From positions 2,232,001 through 2,296,000 of the forward strand of contig NZ_CP038159.1 of the NCBI RefSeq assembly GCF_004526235.1: DNA of 64,000 nucleotides, read 5' to 3'. The position numbers were made by a program, and so were the translations under genes. Below, piece by piece: positions 27,354 to 34,789 of the stretch. Below the pieces are notes generated by a model, which saw nothing but the letters and a program-made list of their open reading frames with translations, made no database searches and had not been told where the DNA came from. This DNA comes from Sphingobacterium sp. CZ-2 (GTDB taxonomy: Bacteria; Bacteroidota; Bacteroidia; Sphingobacteriales; Sphingobacteriaceae). How positions within the stretch are numbered: the first letter of the stretch is position 1; each line of letters opens with the position of its first letter.

Positions 27354-28193
27354 TTATAAAAAATCAAGTGGACTAGGGGTGCGCTTTTTATCAATATCGG
27401 TAATGTGTGTATAGATCATGGTTGTTTTTATGTTTTCATGACCGAGCAGTTCCTGAACAATTCGGACATCAATACCAGATTGAATTAAATGTGTAGCGTA
27501 CGAATGACGTAATGTATGTACTGTGCCTTCGGTTTTTATTTTCGCGTTAGCTAATGATTTTTTCAATACAAGTTGCACGCTACGTTCACTGTATCGATTT
27601 CCTTTTTCTCCTTCAAAAAGGTAGTTTGTAGGCTTATAAACCAAATAATAATCTCTTAAAATATCCAGTAATTTATCTGGTAAGGATACAATCCGGTCTT
27701 TGTTGCCTTTGCTTTGGTTGATTCGGATAATCTTTTCAGAAGATCGTATATCTTCTATCTTGAGGTTCAGCAATTCGCTTAGGCGTAAGCCACAGCTATA
27801 AATGGTCATTAATATCGCTCTATGCTTAATATTGTTGGTACTATCTATTAATTGTCGAATTTCTTCTTTGGAAAAGAATTTGGGCAGTTTAGAAAACGAT
27901 CTTTTGGGATATAAGTAATCGAGCTGAACCTTTTGGTTAAGTGTCAATTCGTATAGCTTCTTAATAGCCCCAACTAAACCTTTCTGATAGGAAACACTGA
28001 TCTGCTCTTTTTGAACTTTTTCATTGATGAAAGATTCTATAGCTCTCACAGGCACATCTTTTAAGGATGGATATTCATTGAGATGCTTCAAAAATAGGCT
28101 AGCATAGTCCATATATGACTTAATAGTATTCTTGGCATATCTCTGTGTATTCAATTTTGTTTGAAATGTTTTCAATATAACTTCGCTTTCCAT
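27354..28193 (-). CDS. XerC/D-like tyrosine recombinase heading a cassette-like array
   Basis: 279 residues: a SAM-like core-binding domain (about 1-90) and a tyrosine recombinase catalytic domain with SCGLRLSEL (Arg I), TVHTLRHSYATHLIQSG (His-x-x-Arg), LLGHENIKTTMIYTHI (His and nucleophile Tyr), ending PSPLDFL. Integron integrases end in a similar SPLD motif and share TTMIYTHV, but the extra segment IntI proteins carry between catalytic boxes is absent, so this is not a standard IntI. It lies on the minus strand, divergent from all three cargo genes, as intI does relative to cassettes. A second recombinase of the same general family sits in the IS91-type element. Its substrate site is inferred. 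Confidence 0.85.
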   Translation of the reverse strand: MESEVILKTFQTKLNTQRYAKNTIKSYMDYASLFLKHLNEYPSLKDVPVRAIESFINEKVQKEQISVSYQKGLVGAIKKLYELTLNQKVQLDYLYPKRSFSKLPKFFSKEEIRQLIDSTNNIKHRAILMTIYSCGLRLSELLNLKIEDIRSSEKIIRINQSKGNKDRIVSLPDKLLDILRDYYLVYKPTNYLFEGEKGNRYSERSVQLVLKKSLANAKIKTEGTVHTLRHSYATHLIQSGIDVRIVQELLGHENIKTTMIYTHITDIDKKRTPSPLDFL

Positions 28194-28364
28194 ATTTACA
28201 ATAACTATGAAATAATAAGATTTGTTTCGCTATTTATGATTTTTAAATTAATTAAACGGTTAAATAATAGCGTATTGTATTATATTTAATGCTTGTGACA
28301 CGCAATTCGTCTATAGAGATGGATTAGCGAATATTTTTGTATATTAGTTTCGTGAAAAAGAAAT

Positions 28365-28379
28365 GTTACCTGCAATCGT
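28365..28379 (+). repeat. Candidate recombination junction before first cassette
   Basis: GTTACCTGCAATCGT lies 172 bases from the recombinase start and 34 bases before the thioredoxin-like gene. Bases 28366-28379 are the inverted complement (13 of 14) of 29124-29137 just after that gene. In the cassette model this GTT is the left crossover point (attI-like). The rest of 28194-28364 is AT-rich and shows no clear promoter. Confidence 0.5.
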
Positions 28380-28412
28380 ATCCAAAAAAACCGCAAAAAC
28401 AATTATAAATTG

Positions 28413-29108
28413 ATGAATATGAATTATTTAAAATTTTTATTAACTACATTATTAGTTTTGATTTATTCAAAAAATTTTGCTCAAACAAATTATTACAAAA
28501 TGAAAAATGGCAAAATTTTGACAGAAGAACAATATTCTACTGTAAAACAAAATGCTTCAAAAAATGGAAAGGTTGAGGAAATTATTTTAAAACGCGAAAT
28601 AAAAAACGACTCCATAATTAACACCACAAGAATAACGATATTAATGCGTGATGATAAAAACAATTATTTTGACCCTTATTCAGAACCAAAGAAATTAATT
28701 GGAAAGCATTTCCCAATTGAAAACTTCAAAAATTCCAAACAAAAACAATTTTCTAAAAATTACCTAAAAGGAAAGCCAACATTCATTAATTTTTGGTTCA
28801 CAAGGTGTTTACCTTGTATTGAAGAAATACCAATGATGAATAACTTAAAAGAAAAGTATGGAGATAAAGTTAACTTTATAGCAATAACATATGAAAATAA
28901 AAAATCAGTAGATGATTTTTTGAAGAAAAAAAATATCAATTTCCAACATATAACAAATTCAAAGAAAGAAATTGACAATCTGAAATACTCTTCATACCCA
29001 ACAAATCTAATTCTAGATAAAAATGGAAATCTAAAATATGTTTACGGAGAAATATCAGATTTTCAAGATGATATAGAATTAATTTTAGATAATTTACTTG
29101 AAATATAA
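28413..29108 (+). CDS. Cassette gene: secreted thioredoxin-like protein
   Basis: 231 residues from ATG 28413 (the TTG at 28410 is in frame; ATG 28419 is an alternative). A signal peptide (LLVLIYSKNFAQ) precedes a Lys/Asn-rich region and a C-terminal thioredoxin fold with FINFWFTRCLPCIEEIP (redox CLPC) and SSYPTNLILDKNG (cis-Pro). It is probably a periplasmic thiol-disulfide protein. The DNA is much more AT-rich than the chromosomal genes on the left. It is flanked by inverted GTTA..TGCA ends at 28365-28379 and 29124-29137 and reads away from the recombinase, as the first cassette of an array would. Confidence 0.82.
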   Translation: MNMNYLKFLLTTLLVLIYSKNFAQTNYYKMKNGKILTEEQYSTVKQNASKNGKVEEIILKREIKNDSIINTTRITILMRDDKNNYFDPYSEPKKLIGKHFPIENFKNSKQKQFSKNYLKGKPTFINFWFTRCLPCIEEIPMMNNLKEKYGDKVNFIAITYENKKSVDDFLKKKNINFQHITNSKKEIDNLKYSSYPTNLILDKNGNLKYVYGEISDFQDDIELILDNLLEI

Positions 29109-29123
29109 ATTAACAATAAAAAA

Positions 29124-29188
29124 ACGACTGCAGGTAATAACTAAGCTTTCGTCTTGCCCGTAGGGCTCGAGATGAAAGCCCGTTGAAC
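29124..29188 (+). repeat. attC-like palindrome A (compact form)
   Basis: After the cassette gene, ACGACTGCAGGTAA (29124-29137) leads into TAAC (29138-29141). GCTTTC (29145-29150) then pairs with GAAAGC (29174-29179), TCT with AGA, and CCC with GGG inside; the site ends AAAGCCC and GTTGAAC (29182-29188). GTTGAAC fits the integron core GTTRRRY. The order AAC, G[CG]TTT, AAAGCCC, GTT is shared with sites B and C, though this copy is only about 60 bases. The IS91-type element starts right after GAAC. Confidence 0.55.
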
Positions 29189-29357
29189 GGAACCGGTTAC
29201 TGGATACCTATCTTTATGGAGTTTTCATTTTTAGGTTAGAAGATATTTAAGCAGGTGGAGGCCTGCTTTTTTGTTTTTTATGGTTTTAACTATTAGTAAT
29301 CAGTTCATTATACTGATTACCATCACTTCTGAACACAAGTTCCCTTACCCATAAAAG

Positions 29358-30455
29358 CTAATTTACAGGGACAAGTTTATGGTCAAGAAGGTAATCTTTT
29401 GGTGGACCTCTCTTTCCAAAAATCAATATCGTAACCAAGTTTCCTTCATGACAACAGCGACATTTAAGATTTTGCATTTTGGCTGCTTTTTCGGGTCTAG
29501 TAATTTTTAACGTATCTTGTAATTGCTGAAGCTTACCTCGTTTCCAGCGGCTACTTAAAATACCGTAATGACGAATACGAACAAATCTGCGCGGCAAAAT
29601 GTGCAAGCTAAATCGTCGGGCAAATTCTTCATGTTTCAACTTCAGTTCCTTGGTTTTACTTCCATCTTTATAGTCTTTGTAGTTAATCGTAACTTCTTGA
29701 TGGCTTACGCTTTTTATCCGATGATTACTGATAGCTACCTTATGTGTATACCGTCCTAAGTATTCTATCACTTGCTTGGGGCCACCAAATGGTCGTTTAG
29801 CATACACTACCCAATTCTTTTCAAACAAACTCTGGTTAATAGCAGAGTTGGTGAGTTTCTCTTTACGCAATAACGCCACATATTTAGCCCGAAAGACTTT
29901 ACTCAATGCTAGCACTGAAAACATATATTTATCAGCTTTAATTTTACCTCTCCACTTCCCATTTTCATCGATACCTCCACCTGGAACAATACAGTGCAAA
30001 TGCGGATGTAAACTCAGATTTTGTCCCCAAGTGTGCAGAATGGAAATCATACCCGATTGTAATCCTTTGGTTTTACCAAACTGTGATAAGGTAGACCAAG
30101 TGGTTTCAAACAACAGGCGGTAAATGATATGCGGATGTGAGATGGCCAAACCATTAAGCGTATCGGGCAAAGTGAAAACCAAATGATAGTACGAACAAGG
30201 CAATAAATCTTGCTCTCGAGCTTGAATCCATTCTTCACGTTTATGACCTTGACATTTCGGACAATGACGATTTCGACAACTGTTGTAACTAATACTTATG
30301 TTCCCACAAGAATCACATGCATCAACATGACCTCCCAAAGCGGCTGTTCTACATAATGTTAAAGCTCTTAGTGTTTTCTCTTGGTGAACCGTAAAGTTTT
30401 GATGGGATAAATCTACTTTTCCTAGCACATCGGCTACTTCCCAGTGCGGCTGCAT
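29358..30455 (-). CDS. IS91-family transposase (HUH/Y type)
   Basis: 365 residues. An N-terminal zinc-binding region has CDSCG and CRNRHCPKCQ (about 47-69); the HUH motif is HPHLHCIVPGGG (about 150-161); the catalytic tyrosine region is YLGRYTHKVAISNHRI; a second CRCCHEG zinc motif is near the C-terminus. This enzyme nicks and moves the element by rolling-circle replication. Its start overlaps the end of the upstream recombinase by 22 bases, so the two are co-expressed. Length is usual for the family. Confidence 0.93.
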   Translation of the reverse strand: MQPHWEVADVLGKVDLSHQNFTVHQEKTLRALTLCRTAALGGHVDACDSCGNISISYNSCRNRHCPKCQGHKREEWIQAREQDLLPCSYYHLVFTLPDTLNGLAISHPHIIYRLLFETTWSTLSQFGKTKGLQSGMISILHTWGQNLSLHPHLHCIVPGGGIDENGKWRGKIKADKYMFSVLALSKVFRAKYVALLRKEKLTNSAINQSLFEKNWVVYAKRPFGGPKQVIEYLGRYTHKVAISNHRIKSVSHQEVTINYKDYKDGSKTKELKLKHEEFARRFSLHILPRRFVRIRHYGILSSRWKRGKLQQLQDTLKITRPEKAAKMQNLKCRCCHEGNLVTILIFGKRGPPKDYLLDHKLVPVN

Positions 30456-31294
30456 AAAGAAAAAACGATATCAAGAGGACTATGGACTTTTTGTTGGGCT
30501 AACTGACAAACATGAAGGTATTCCATCGTACTCTCCACCCGTTCATGCCCCAGAAGCTTTTGAACTTGTAGAATATTCACACCATCTTCTAACAAATGCG
30601 TAGCATAGCTGTGCCGTAGCGTATGGGTATGTACCTCCTTGAGGATGCCGGCCTTTTTACAAACGGTTTTGACAACCCATTGAACGCCACGCTGGCTATA
30701 ACGCGAATCAAAACCTTTGCCTTCTTTGCTATTGCCTGTGAATAAAAAGGTAGTAGGATGTTCTGCTGAAATATAACTTTTTAACCCTCTAATAAGGTGC
30801 TCAGAAAGTGGAACATAGCGGTCTTTTTTGCCTTTACTTTGAACAATATGAAGGAGCTTACGATCAAAATCAAGATGTTTTAAGGCTAGATTACGTACTT
30901 CCATACAACGCAGACCACAGCCATAAATTAATCCAATCAATAAACGATGTTTAAGTAAATCCGCTTGTTGAAGCATACGCCAAATCTCTTCCCGACTCAA
31001 GATAACAGGAAGCTTTTTCTCTTTGGAAATAGACGGGAGATGAAGATGGTCGTACGGAAGATTTTCGGTTTTTAATAGAAATCGAAGACCATAGACAGTG
31101 TGCTTAAAATACGTTTGAGATGGACTTTTGCTTCTTTGCTGCAAGTGATAAAGGTAGTCTTGAACTTGTTCAGCATCTATCTCAGTGGGAAGACATCCAA
31201 AATGTAATGCCATCGCAGCCACATGACGGCTATAGCATTCGAAGGTACGTTTACTACGGCCTAAGACTGAAATATTACGCTCAAATCGTTGCAA
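30434..31294 (-). CDS. Tyrosine recombinase of the IS91-type element
   Basis: 286 residues: a core-binding domain (KRTFECYSRHVAAMALHFG, QVQDYLYHLQQRSKS) and a catalytic domain with GCGLRCMEVRNL, HTHTLRHSYATHLLEDG, LLGHERVESTMEYLHV and the ending HSPLDIV. Recombinases of this type accompany the transposase in many IS91-like elements of Bacteroidota and Proteobacteria; they may resolve or guide insertion. It is of the same general family as the recombinase at 27354-28193 but clearly diverged. First gene of the element's two-gene unit. Confidence 0.9.
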   Translation of the reverse strand: MQRFERNISVLGRSKRTFECYSRHVAAMALHFGCLPTEIDAEQVQDYLYHLQQRSKSPSQTYFKHTVYGLRFLLKTENLPYDHLHLPSISKEKKLPVILSREEIWRMLQQADLLKHRLLIGLIYGCGLRCMEVRNLALKHLDFDRKLLHIVQSKGKKDRYVPLSEHLIRGLKSYISAEHPTTFLFTGNSKEGKGFDSRYSQRGVQWVVKTVCKKAGILKEVHTHTLRHSYATHLLEDGVNILQVQKLLGHERVESTMEYLHVCQLAQQKVHSPLDIVFSLCSRTGK

Positions 31295-31452
31295 CAGTGA
31301 TTCGAATCCTGTAACTTCACGACAGGCGCGATGGAGAAATTTATTGTACCGTAAATCCTCCGGTTCTTTTTTTTGTTACCATAATAGTATATTTAATTCA
31401 CCTATAAAGCTATGATTTATAGACGATAGAAAGGCTACCGGAGGTTTAGTTC

Positions 31453-31641
31453 AACATGGGTTTTGCAAGATGCGGGGTTGAATATAATCTCAGAAAATTT
31501 GTAGGCAGTACCCGCAAAAAACCATTTCATTTTTTTTTGTAAATTTGAAAAAATGAAAATGGTTTTTGCTAGCATTCGGTCACCTCTTGAAATCTCGGTT
31601 GCAGTAGCCCGCACCTCGCAAAGCCCCTTTCCGTTATGTGC
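31453..31641 (+). repeat. attC-like palindrome B (about 190 bases)
   Basis: A long imperfect palindrome before the OLD-type gene. AACATGGGTTTTGCAAGATG (31453-31472) with GCGGG faces CCCGC and CTCGCAAAGCCCC (31608-31627); an inner hairpin pairs GCAAAAAACCATTTCATTTT (from 31514) with its inverted copy ending ATGGTTTTTGC (31569). It ends CCGTTATGTGCAAGCA (31631-31646). The first 27 bases match 21 of 27 with site C, so B and C are copies of one repeat. The outer left arm expected before AAC is lost at the IS91 junction (GTTC). Confidence 0.72.
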
Positions 31642-31669
31642 AAGCATTTCCCAAAAAACTCATTAACCA

Positions 31670-33325
31670 ATGAAAATAAGTCGAATTAAAATTGAAAACT
31701 TTCGTTCAATTAAAGAAACTGAATTCACAACAACAGATTTCAATATTTTTGTAGGACAAAACAATTGTGGTAAAACAAATTTTTTTGAAGCAATAGAATT
31801 CTTCTTTAATGGCTTAGGAAGAGGTTCAAACATTAACGAACTTAAGTATAAAAGAAATTCTCACAATGAAATTCTTGTTGAAATAGAATTTATAGAAGCA
31901 CAAAACGGCGCTTCATTAATGCAAAATCAAGCAAATAAGACAAAAATTGAAAATGCACTAAATGGCTCAGATGTTGTAGTTTTTCAAAGAACAAGCAATA
32001 TTCCTAATAAAAGAAAGATGTTTGTTAATGGCAATGAGGTACAACCTGGGACAGGATTCGATGCTGCATTAAACGATTTTCTTCCAAAATTTGAGTATAT
32101 AAGCACCAAACAATATTATGATGCTGTAGCAAAATATTCAAAGACTACACCTATAGGCATTATGCTTTCTGGAGTTTTAAATACTATTCTACAAGGAAAT
32201 CTACAATATCAAGCATTTCAGGCTAAATTTGCTGAACTATTTGAAGATGATGATTCTGCAATTAAACAAGAATTCGTAAATATCGGTAATAGTGTAAAAA
32301 TTCATTTAGAAAAGCAATTTCCTGATACAACAAAAGTTAAGTTTGAAGTTACTCCACCTCAATTTGATGATTTACTTAAAAGTTTTTCAACATCAATTGA
32401 CGATGGTGTAGAAACATCTGCAGAAGAAAAAGGAGATGGAATGCAACGAGCTTTAATGCTTGCTATTATACAAGCTTATGCAGACTATAGAAAACAAAAC
32501 GAAGATGTTGGAAAGTCATTCCTATTTTTTATAGATGAGGCAGAGTTACATCTTCATCCAACTGCACAAAGAAAACTTAAAAATGTGCTCCACGCTCTTT
32601 CACAAGAAACAGACCAAGTTTTTATAAATACACATTCATCTGTTTTTGTAGCGGATAATTATCCAAATCAGTCAATTATGAAAGTTGAGAAAAATAGTGG
32701 TGAAACTGAAATTGAAGTCGTAAACGAGTTTGAAAAACCCTATATTATTTTTGAACTGTTAGGAGGAAGTCCATCTGATTTACTTCTACCCAAAAATTTC
32801 CTAATTGTTGAAGGATTAACTGAATTTGAATTGTTAACGAGAGTAATTAGAAGATTTTATGCTGATCAACCTGCTATTCAAATTATAAAAGCAAACGGTG
32901 ACATTGACCAAGCTGAAAGAACAATAAATGCAATTGAAAAATTATTTATTCCATTAGGTTCAAGCATATATCAAAATCGTGTAGTGTTATTATTAGATTG
33001 TCCCTCTGCACAAACAGAAGGTGGCGTAAACCATTTTAAACAAACTTATAGACATTTAGTCGAGAATACTCAACTTCATATATTATCACATAGGGATATT
33101 GAACAAATTTATCCTGACCAAGTTTGTCCTACATATACAAATTGGAGAAAAACTCAAGCTGATTTAGACGCTACTAATGCAAATGGAGATAAAATAATTA
33201 CAGGAAAGAAGAAAAAGCAATTAGCGAAACACGTTGGAGAAAACATCACGCAAGAACAATTTGAAACAGATTTACATCTATGTCATCAAGCTTTAATTAG
33301 ATGTTGGGACTTAGCTCTACAATAA
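31670..33325 (+). CDS. Cassette gene: OLD-family ATPase/TOPRIM nuclease
   Basis: 551 residues. An SMC/ABC-type ATPase has Walker A GQNNCGKT (29-36), signature-like EKGDGMQRAL, Walker B FLFFIDEAELHLHP (about 285) and the switch histidine INTHSSVF. A C-terminal TOPRIM domain follows: LIVEGLTEFELL with its Glu (about 380) and LLLDCPS (about 440). This is the layout of OLD-type overcoming-lysogenization-defect nucleases, several of which act in phage defence. No UvrD-like helicase follows, so it is not a Gabija pair; the acidic DxD of the second TOPRIM motif is reduced to DCP, so activity is uncertain. It is flanked on both sides by palindromes B and C. Confidence 0.85.
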   Translation: MKISRIKIENFRSIKETEFTTTDFNIFVGQNNCGKTNFFEAIEFFFNGLGRGSNINELKYKRNSHNEILVEIEFIEAQNGASLMQNQANKTKIENALNGSDVVVFQRTSNIPNKRKMFVNGNEVQPGTGFDAALNDFLPKFEYISTKQYYDAVAKYSKTTPIGIMLSGVLNTILQGNLQYQAFQAKFAELFEDDDSAIKQEFVNIGNSVKIHLEKQFPDTTKVKFEVTPPQFDDLLKSFSTSIDDGVETSAEEKGDGMQRALMLAIIQAYADYRKQNEDVGKSFLFFIDEAELHLHPTAQRKLKNVLHALSQETDQVFINTHSSVFVADNYPNQSIMKVEKNSGETEIEVVNEFEKPYIIFELLGGSPSDLLLPKNFLIVEGLTEFELLTRVIRRFYADQPAIQIIKANGDIDQAERTINAIEKLFIPLGSSIYQNRVVLLLDCPSAQTEGGVNHFKQTYRHLVENTQLHILSHRDIEQIYPDQVCPTYTNWRKTQADLDATNANGDKIITGKKKKQLAKHVGENITQEQFETDLHLCHQALIRCWDLALQ

Positions 33326-33330
33326 TGCAA

Positions 33331-33529
33331 GCACATAACATGGGTTTGGCGCAATGGCGGGTTAAAGCTAAAATTATAGTTTCGGCATTTTATTCCGCAA
33401 AAAGCCAATTATATTGACTTTTTTCTTAAATTTATTCAATTAATTGGCTTTTGCTTACAGTGTCGCTAAATTGAAACTTTTCGGTTCAATTTCCGCCACT
33501 GACGCCAAGCCCCGAAACCTTGTGCGTCA
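33331..33529 (+). repeat. attC-like palindrome C (about 200 bases)
   Basis: It follows the OLD-type gene by five bases. GCACATAACATGGGTTTGGC (33331-33350) with GCAATGGCGG faces CCGCC (33493-33497) and GACGCCAAGCCCC (33501-33513), ending CTTGTGCGTCA. The inner stem pairs GCAAAAAGCCAATTA (from 33397) with its inverted copy ending TTGGCTTTTGC (33454). Its outer left arm, TGCAAGCACATAAC, is the inverse (11 of 14) of the right end of site B, GTTATGTGCAAGCA. The IS3 element begins at its right edge. Confidence 0.72.
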
Positions 33530-33591
33530 TGTAACCCTCCCGAAAATTCGGACTGTCTGAAACGCGAAAATTCGTAACTTAGAACAGTACA

Positions 33592-33858
33592 ATGAAAAAG
33601 ACAAGAATCAGCGAGAGCCAGATTGTTTCTGCGATCAAGCAACATGAATCGGGTAAAAGCACTTCGGACATCTGCAGGGAGTTGGGTGTCCACCAAGCAA
33701 CCTTTTACACTTGGAAGAAGAAGTATTCCGGGATGGACAGCCAAGAGCTGCGCCGTATGAAGGAACTGGAGGAAGAGAACCGCCGTCTCAAGCAGATGTA
33801 TGCGGACCTCGCCCTGGACCACAAGATCCTCAAGGACGTACTATCAAAAAAGTTCTAA
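33592..33858 (+). CDS. IS3-family OrfA
   Basis: 88 residues: a helix-turn-helix (SESQIVSAIKQHESGKSTSDICRELGV, HQATFYTWKKKYSG) and a leucine-zipper-like tail (LRRMKELEEENRRLKQMYADLALDHKILKDVL). OrfA binds the element ends and, by -1 frameshifting at A AAA AAG (33846-33852), can be joined to OrfB as the active transposase. The pattern resembles the IS407-like part of IS3. Confidence 0.93.
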   Translation: MKKTRISESQIVSAIKQHESGKSTSDICRELGVHQATFYTWKKKYSGMDSQELRRMKELEEENRRLKQMYADLALDHKILKDVLSKKF

Positions 33859-34682
33859 GGCCCTGCCAGCGCAAGGATATGGCTGCTTATGTTATTTCTA
33901 TGCACCAGATCAGCATCAGCAGGGCCTGCAAGGTTGTCAACCTGCCGAAGTCGATGTATTATTACAGGAACAGGAAGGACGACAGCGAAACGATAGCGAA
34001 GCTCCGAGAGCTGGCCGATCGGTATCCAACCGAAGGACAGGACCTTTACTATTCACGTATTCGACATGAGGGACTGAAGTGGAACTACAAACGAATCCGC
34101 AGGGTGTATCAACTCTTGGGGATGAACCGTCGCAGAAAGACCAGGAGACGACTTCCAGCCCGGGTAAAGCAACCGTTATCGATTCCAGAAAGGCCGCTTA
34201 AAACATGGTCTCTGGACTTTATGAGCGACGTACTGACCAATAAGCGCAAGTTCAGGACCCTGAACATCATTGATGACTTTAACAGGCGGGCCATCGCTAT
34301 TGAAGTTGCGCACAGTATGCCAGCAAACAACGTAACCTATCTATTGGATCGCATCATAAAAGAGCAGGGAAAACCTTCACGTTTCCGTACGGATAACGGC
34401 CCTGAATTTATCAGTAGGGAATTTCGAGATTGGTGTGCTGGCAAAGAAATAGAGATACAGTACATTCAACCAGGCAGGCCGATGCAAAACGGTTACATTG
34501 AACGTTTCAACCGCACATTTCGGGAAAGTATCCTGGATGCCTACCTCTTTGAAGATACACAGCAAGTACAGATACTTGCAGAAGAATGGATTCAGGATTA
34601 CAACTACAAAAGACCACATGAGTCATTGGGAGGAAAGACACCAATGGAATACGATGCCCTGCCGGCGGCATGTTATCAATAG
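33846..34682 (+). CDS. IS3-family OrfB transposase (DDE)
   Basis: About 278 residues, read in the -1 frame after the slippery site; it continues IKKVLRPCQRKDMAAYVISM. The HTH_21 part has YYSRIRHEGLKWNYKRIRRVYQLLGMNRR; the rve core has the DDE residues in WSLDFMSD, FRTDNGPEF and IERFNRTFRE, then YNYKRPHESLGGKTPMEYD. The domain is complete with no internal stop, so the element may be active. The frame itself is open upstream to 33711, but that part overlaps OrfA and is not protein-like. Confidence 0.92.
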   Translation, partial: KKVLRPCQRKDMAAYVISMHQISISRACKVVNLPKSMYYYRNRKDDSETIAKLRELADRYPTEGQDLYYSRIRHEGLKWNYKRIRRVYQLLGMNRRRKTRRRLPARVKQPLSIPERPLKTWSLDFMSDVLTNKRKFRTLNIIDDFNRRAIAIEVAHSMPANNVTYLLDRIIKEQGKPSRFRTDNGPEFISREFRDWCAGKEIEIQYIQPGRPMQNGYIERFNRTFRESILDAYLFEDTQQVQILAEEWIQDYNYKRPHESLGGKTPMEYDALPAACYQ

Positions 34683-34715
34683 GTCAACTTTAAAAAAGAT
34701 TGACCTATTGATAAC
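34672..34715. terminator. Perfect 16-bp hairpin at the end of OrfB
   Basis: GTTATCAATAGGTCAA (34672-34687) and TTGACCTATTGATAAC (34700-34715) form a perfect stem with a 12-base loop and overlap the OrfB stop codon. A/T-rich sequence follows. It probably ends IS transcription and limits read-through either way. Confidence 0.7.
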
Positions 34716-34789
34716 AACTATTTTTAAATTTGAAAACTCGCCTGGATGCCAGTCCGAAAATAGGGAGGGTTACAGTTCAATTGGCTAAT

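Larger units (their letters stand above)
29189..31448 (-). mobile_element. IS91-family element with tyrosine recombinase
   Basis: About 2.26 kb holding an IS91 transposase and a tyrosine recombinase on the minus strand. The left junction follows GAAC (29185-29188) and the right junction is next to GTTC (31449-31452); IS91-type rolling-circle elements are known to target GAAC/CAAG-type tetramers. No terminal inverted repeats or target duplication are seen, as expected for the family. Hairpins near the ends: GTAATCAG/CTGATTAC (about 29297-29321), GCAGG/CCTGC with a T-run (29250-29272), and AAATCCTCCGGT (31353-31364) with ACCGGAGGTTT (31437-31447). Exact ends are inferred from the targets and from where cassette-type sequence resumes. 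Confidence 0.75.
33530..34774 (+). mobile_element. IS3-family insertion sequence
   Basis: 1245 bases bounded by imperfect terminal inverted repeats: TGTAACCCTCCCGAAAATTC at the left and, read inward from the right, TGTAACCCTCCCTATTTTCG; both then share GGACTG. It encodes OrfA and OrfB with a slippery A6G between them. The 3- or 4-base flanks (left GTCA, right GTTC) do not match, so no target duplication is visible; recombination or loss after insertion is possible. It lies exactly between palindrome C and the unknown 441-residue gene. Confidence 0.9.

Noticed and set aside
27354-28193. Calling the recombinase a true integron integrase (IntI)
   Set aside because: The extra segment that IntI proteins carry before the HxxR box is absent; only the general family and SPLD ending agree.
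31303-31317. TTCGAATCCTG near the IS91 recombinase start as a copy of the tRNA-Pro 3' end (att site)
   Set aside because: Only 11 bases of the general T-arm motif match; the acceptor stem sequence is missing.
33711-33845. OrfB of the IS3 element starting at ATG 33711
   Set aside because: The first 45 codons overlap OrfA in another frame and are not family-like; the -1 slip at 33846-33852 explains expression.
34730-34789. ATG 34730 as the start of the 441-residue protein
   Set aside because: These codons lie inside the IS3 right end, including its inverted repeat.
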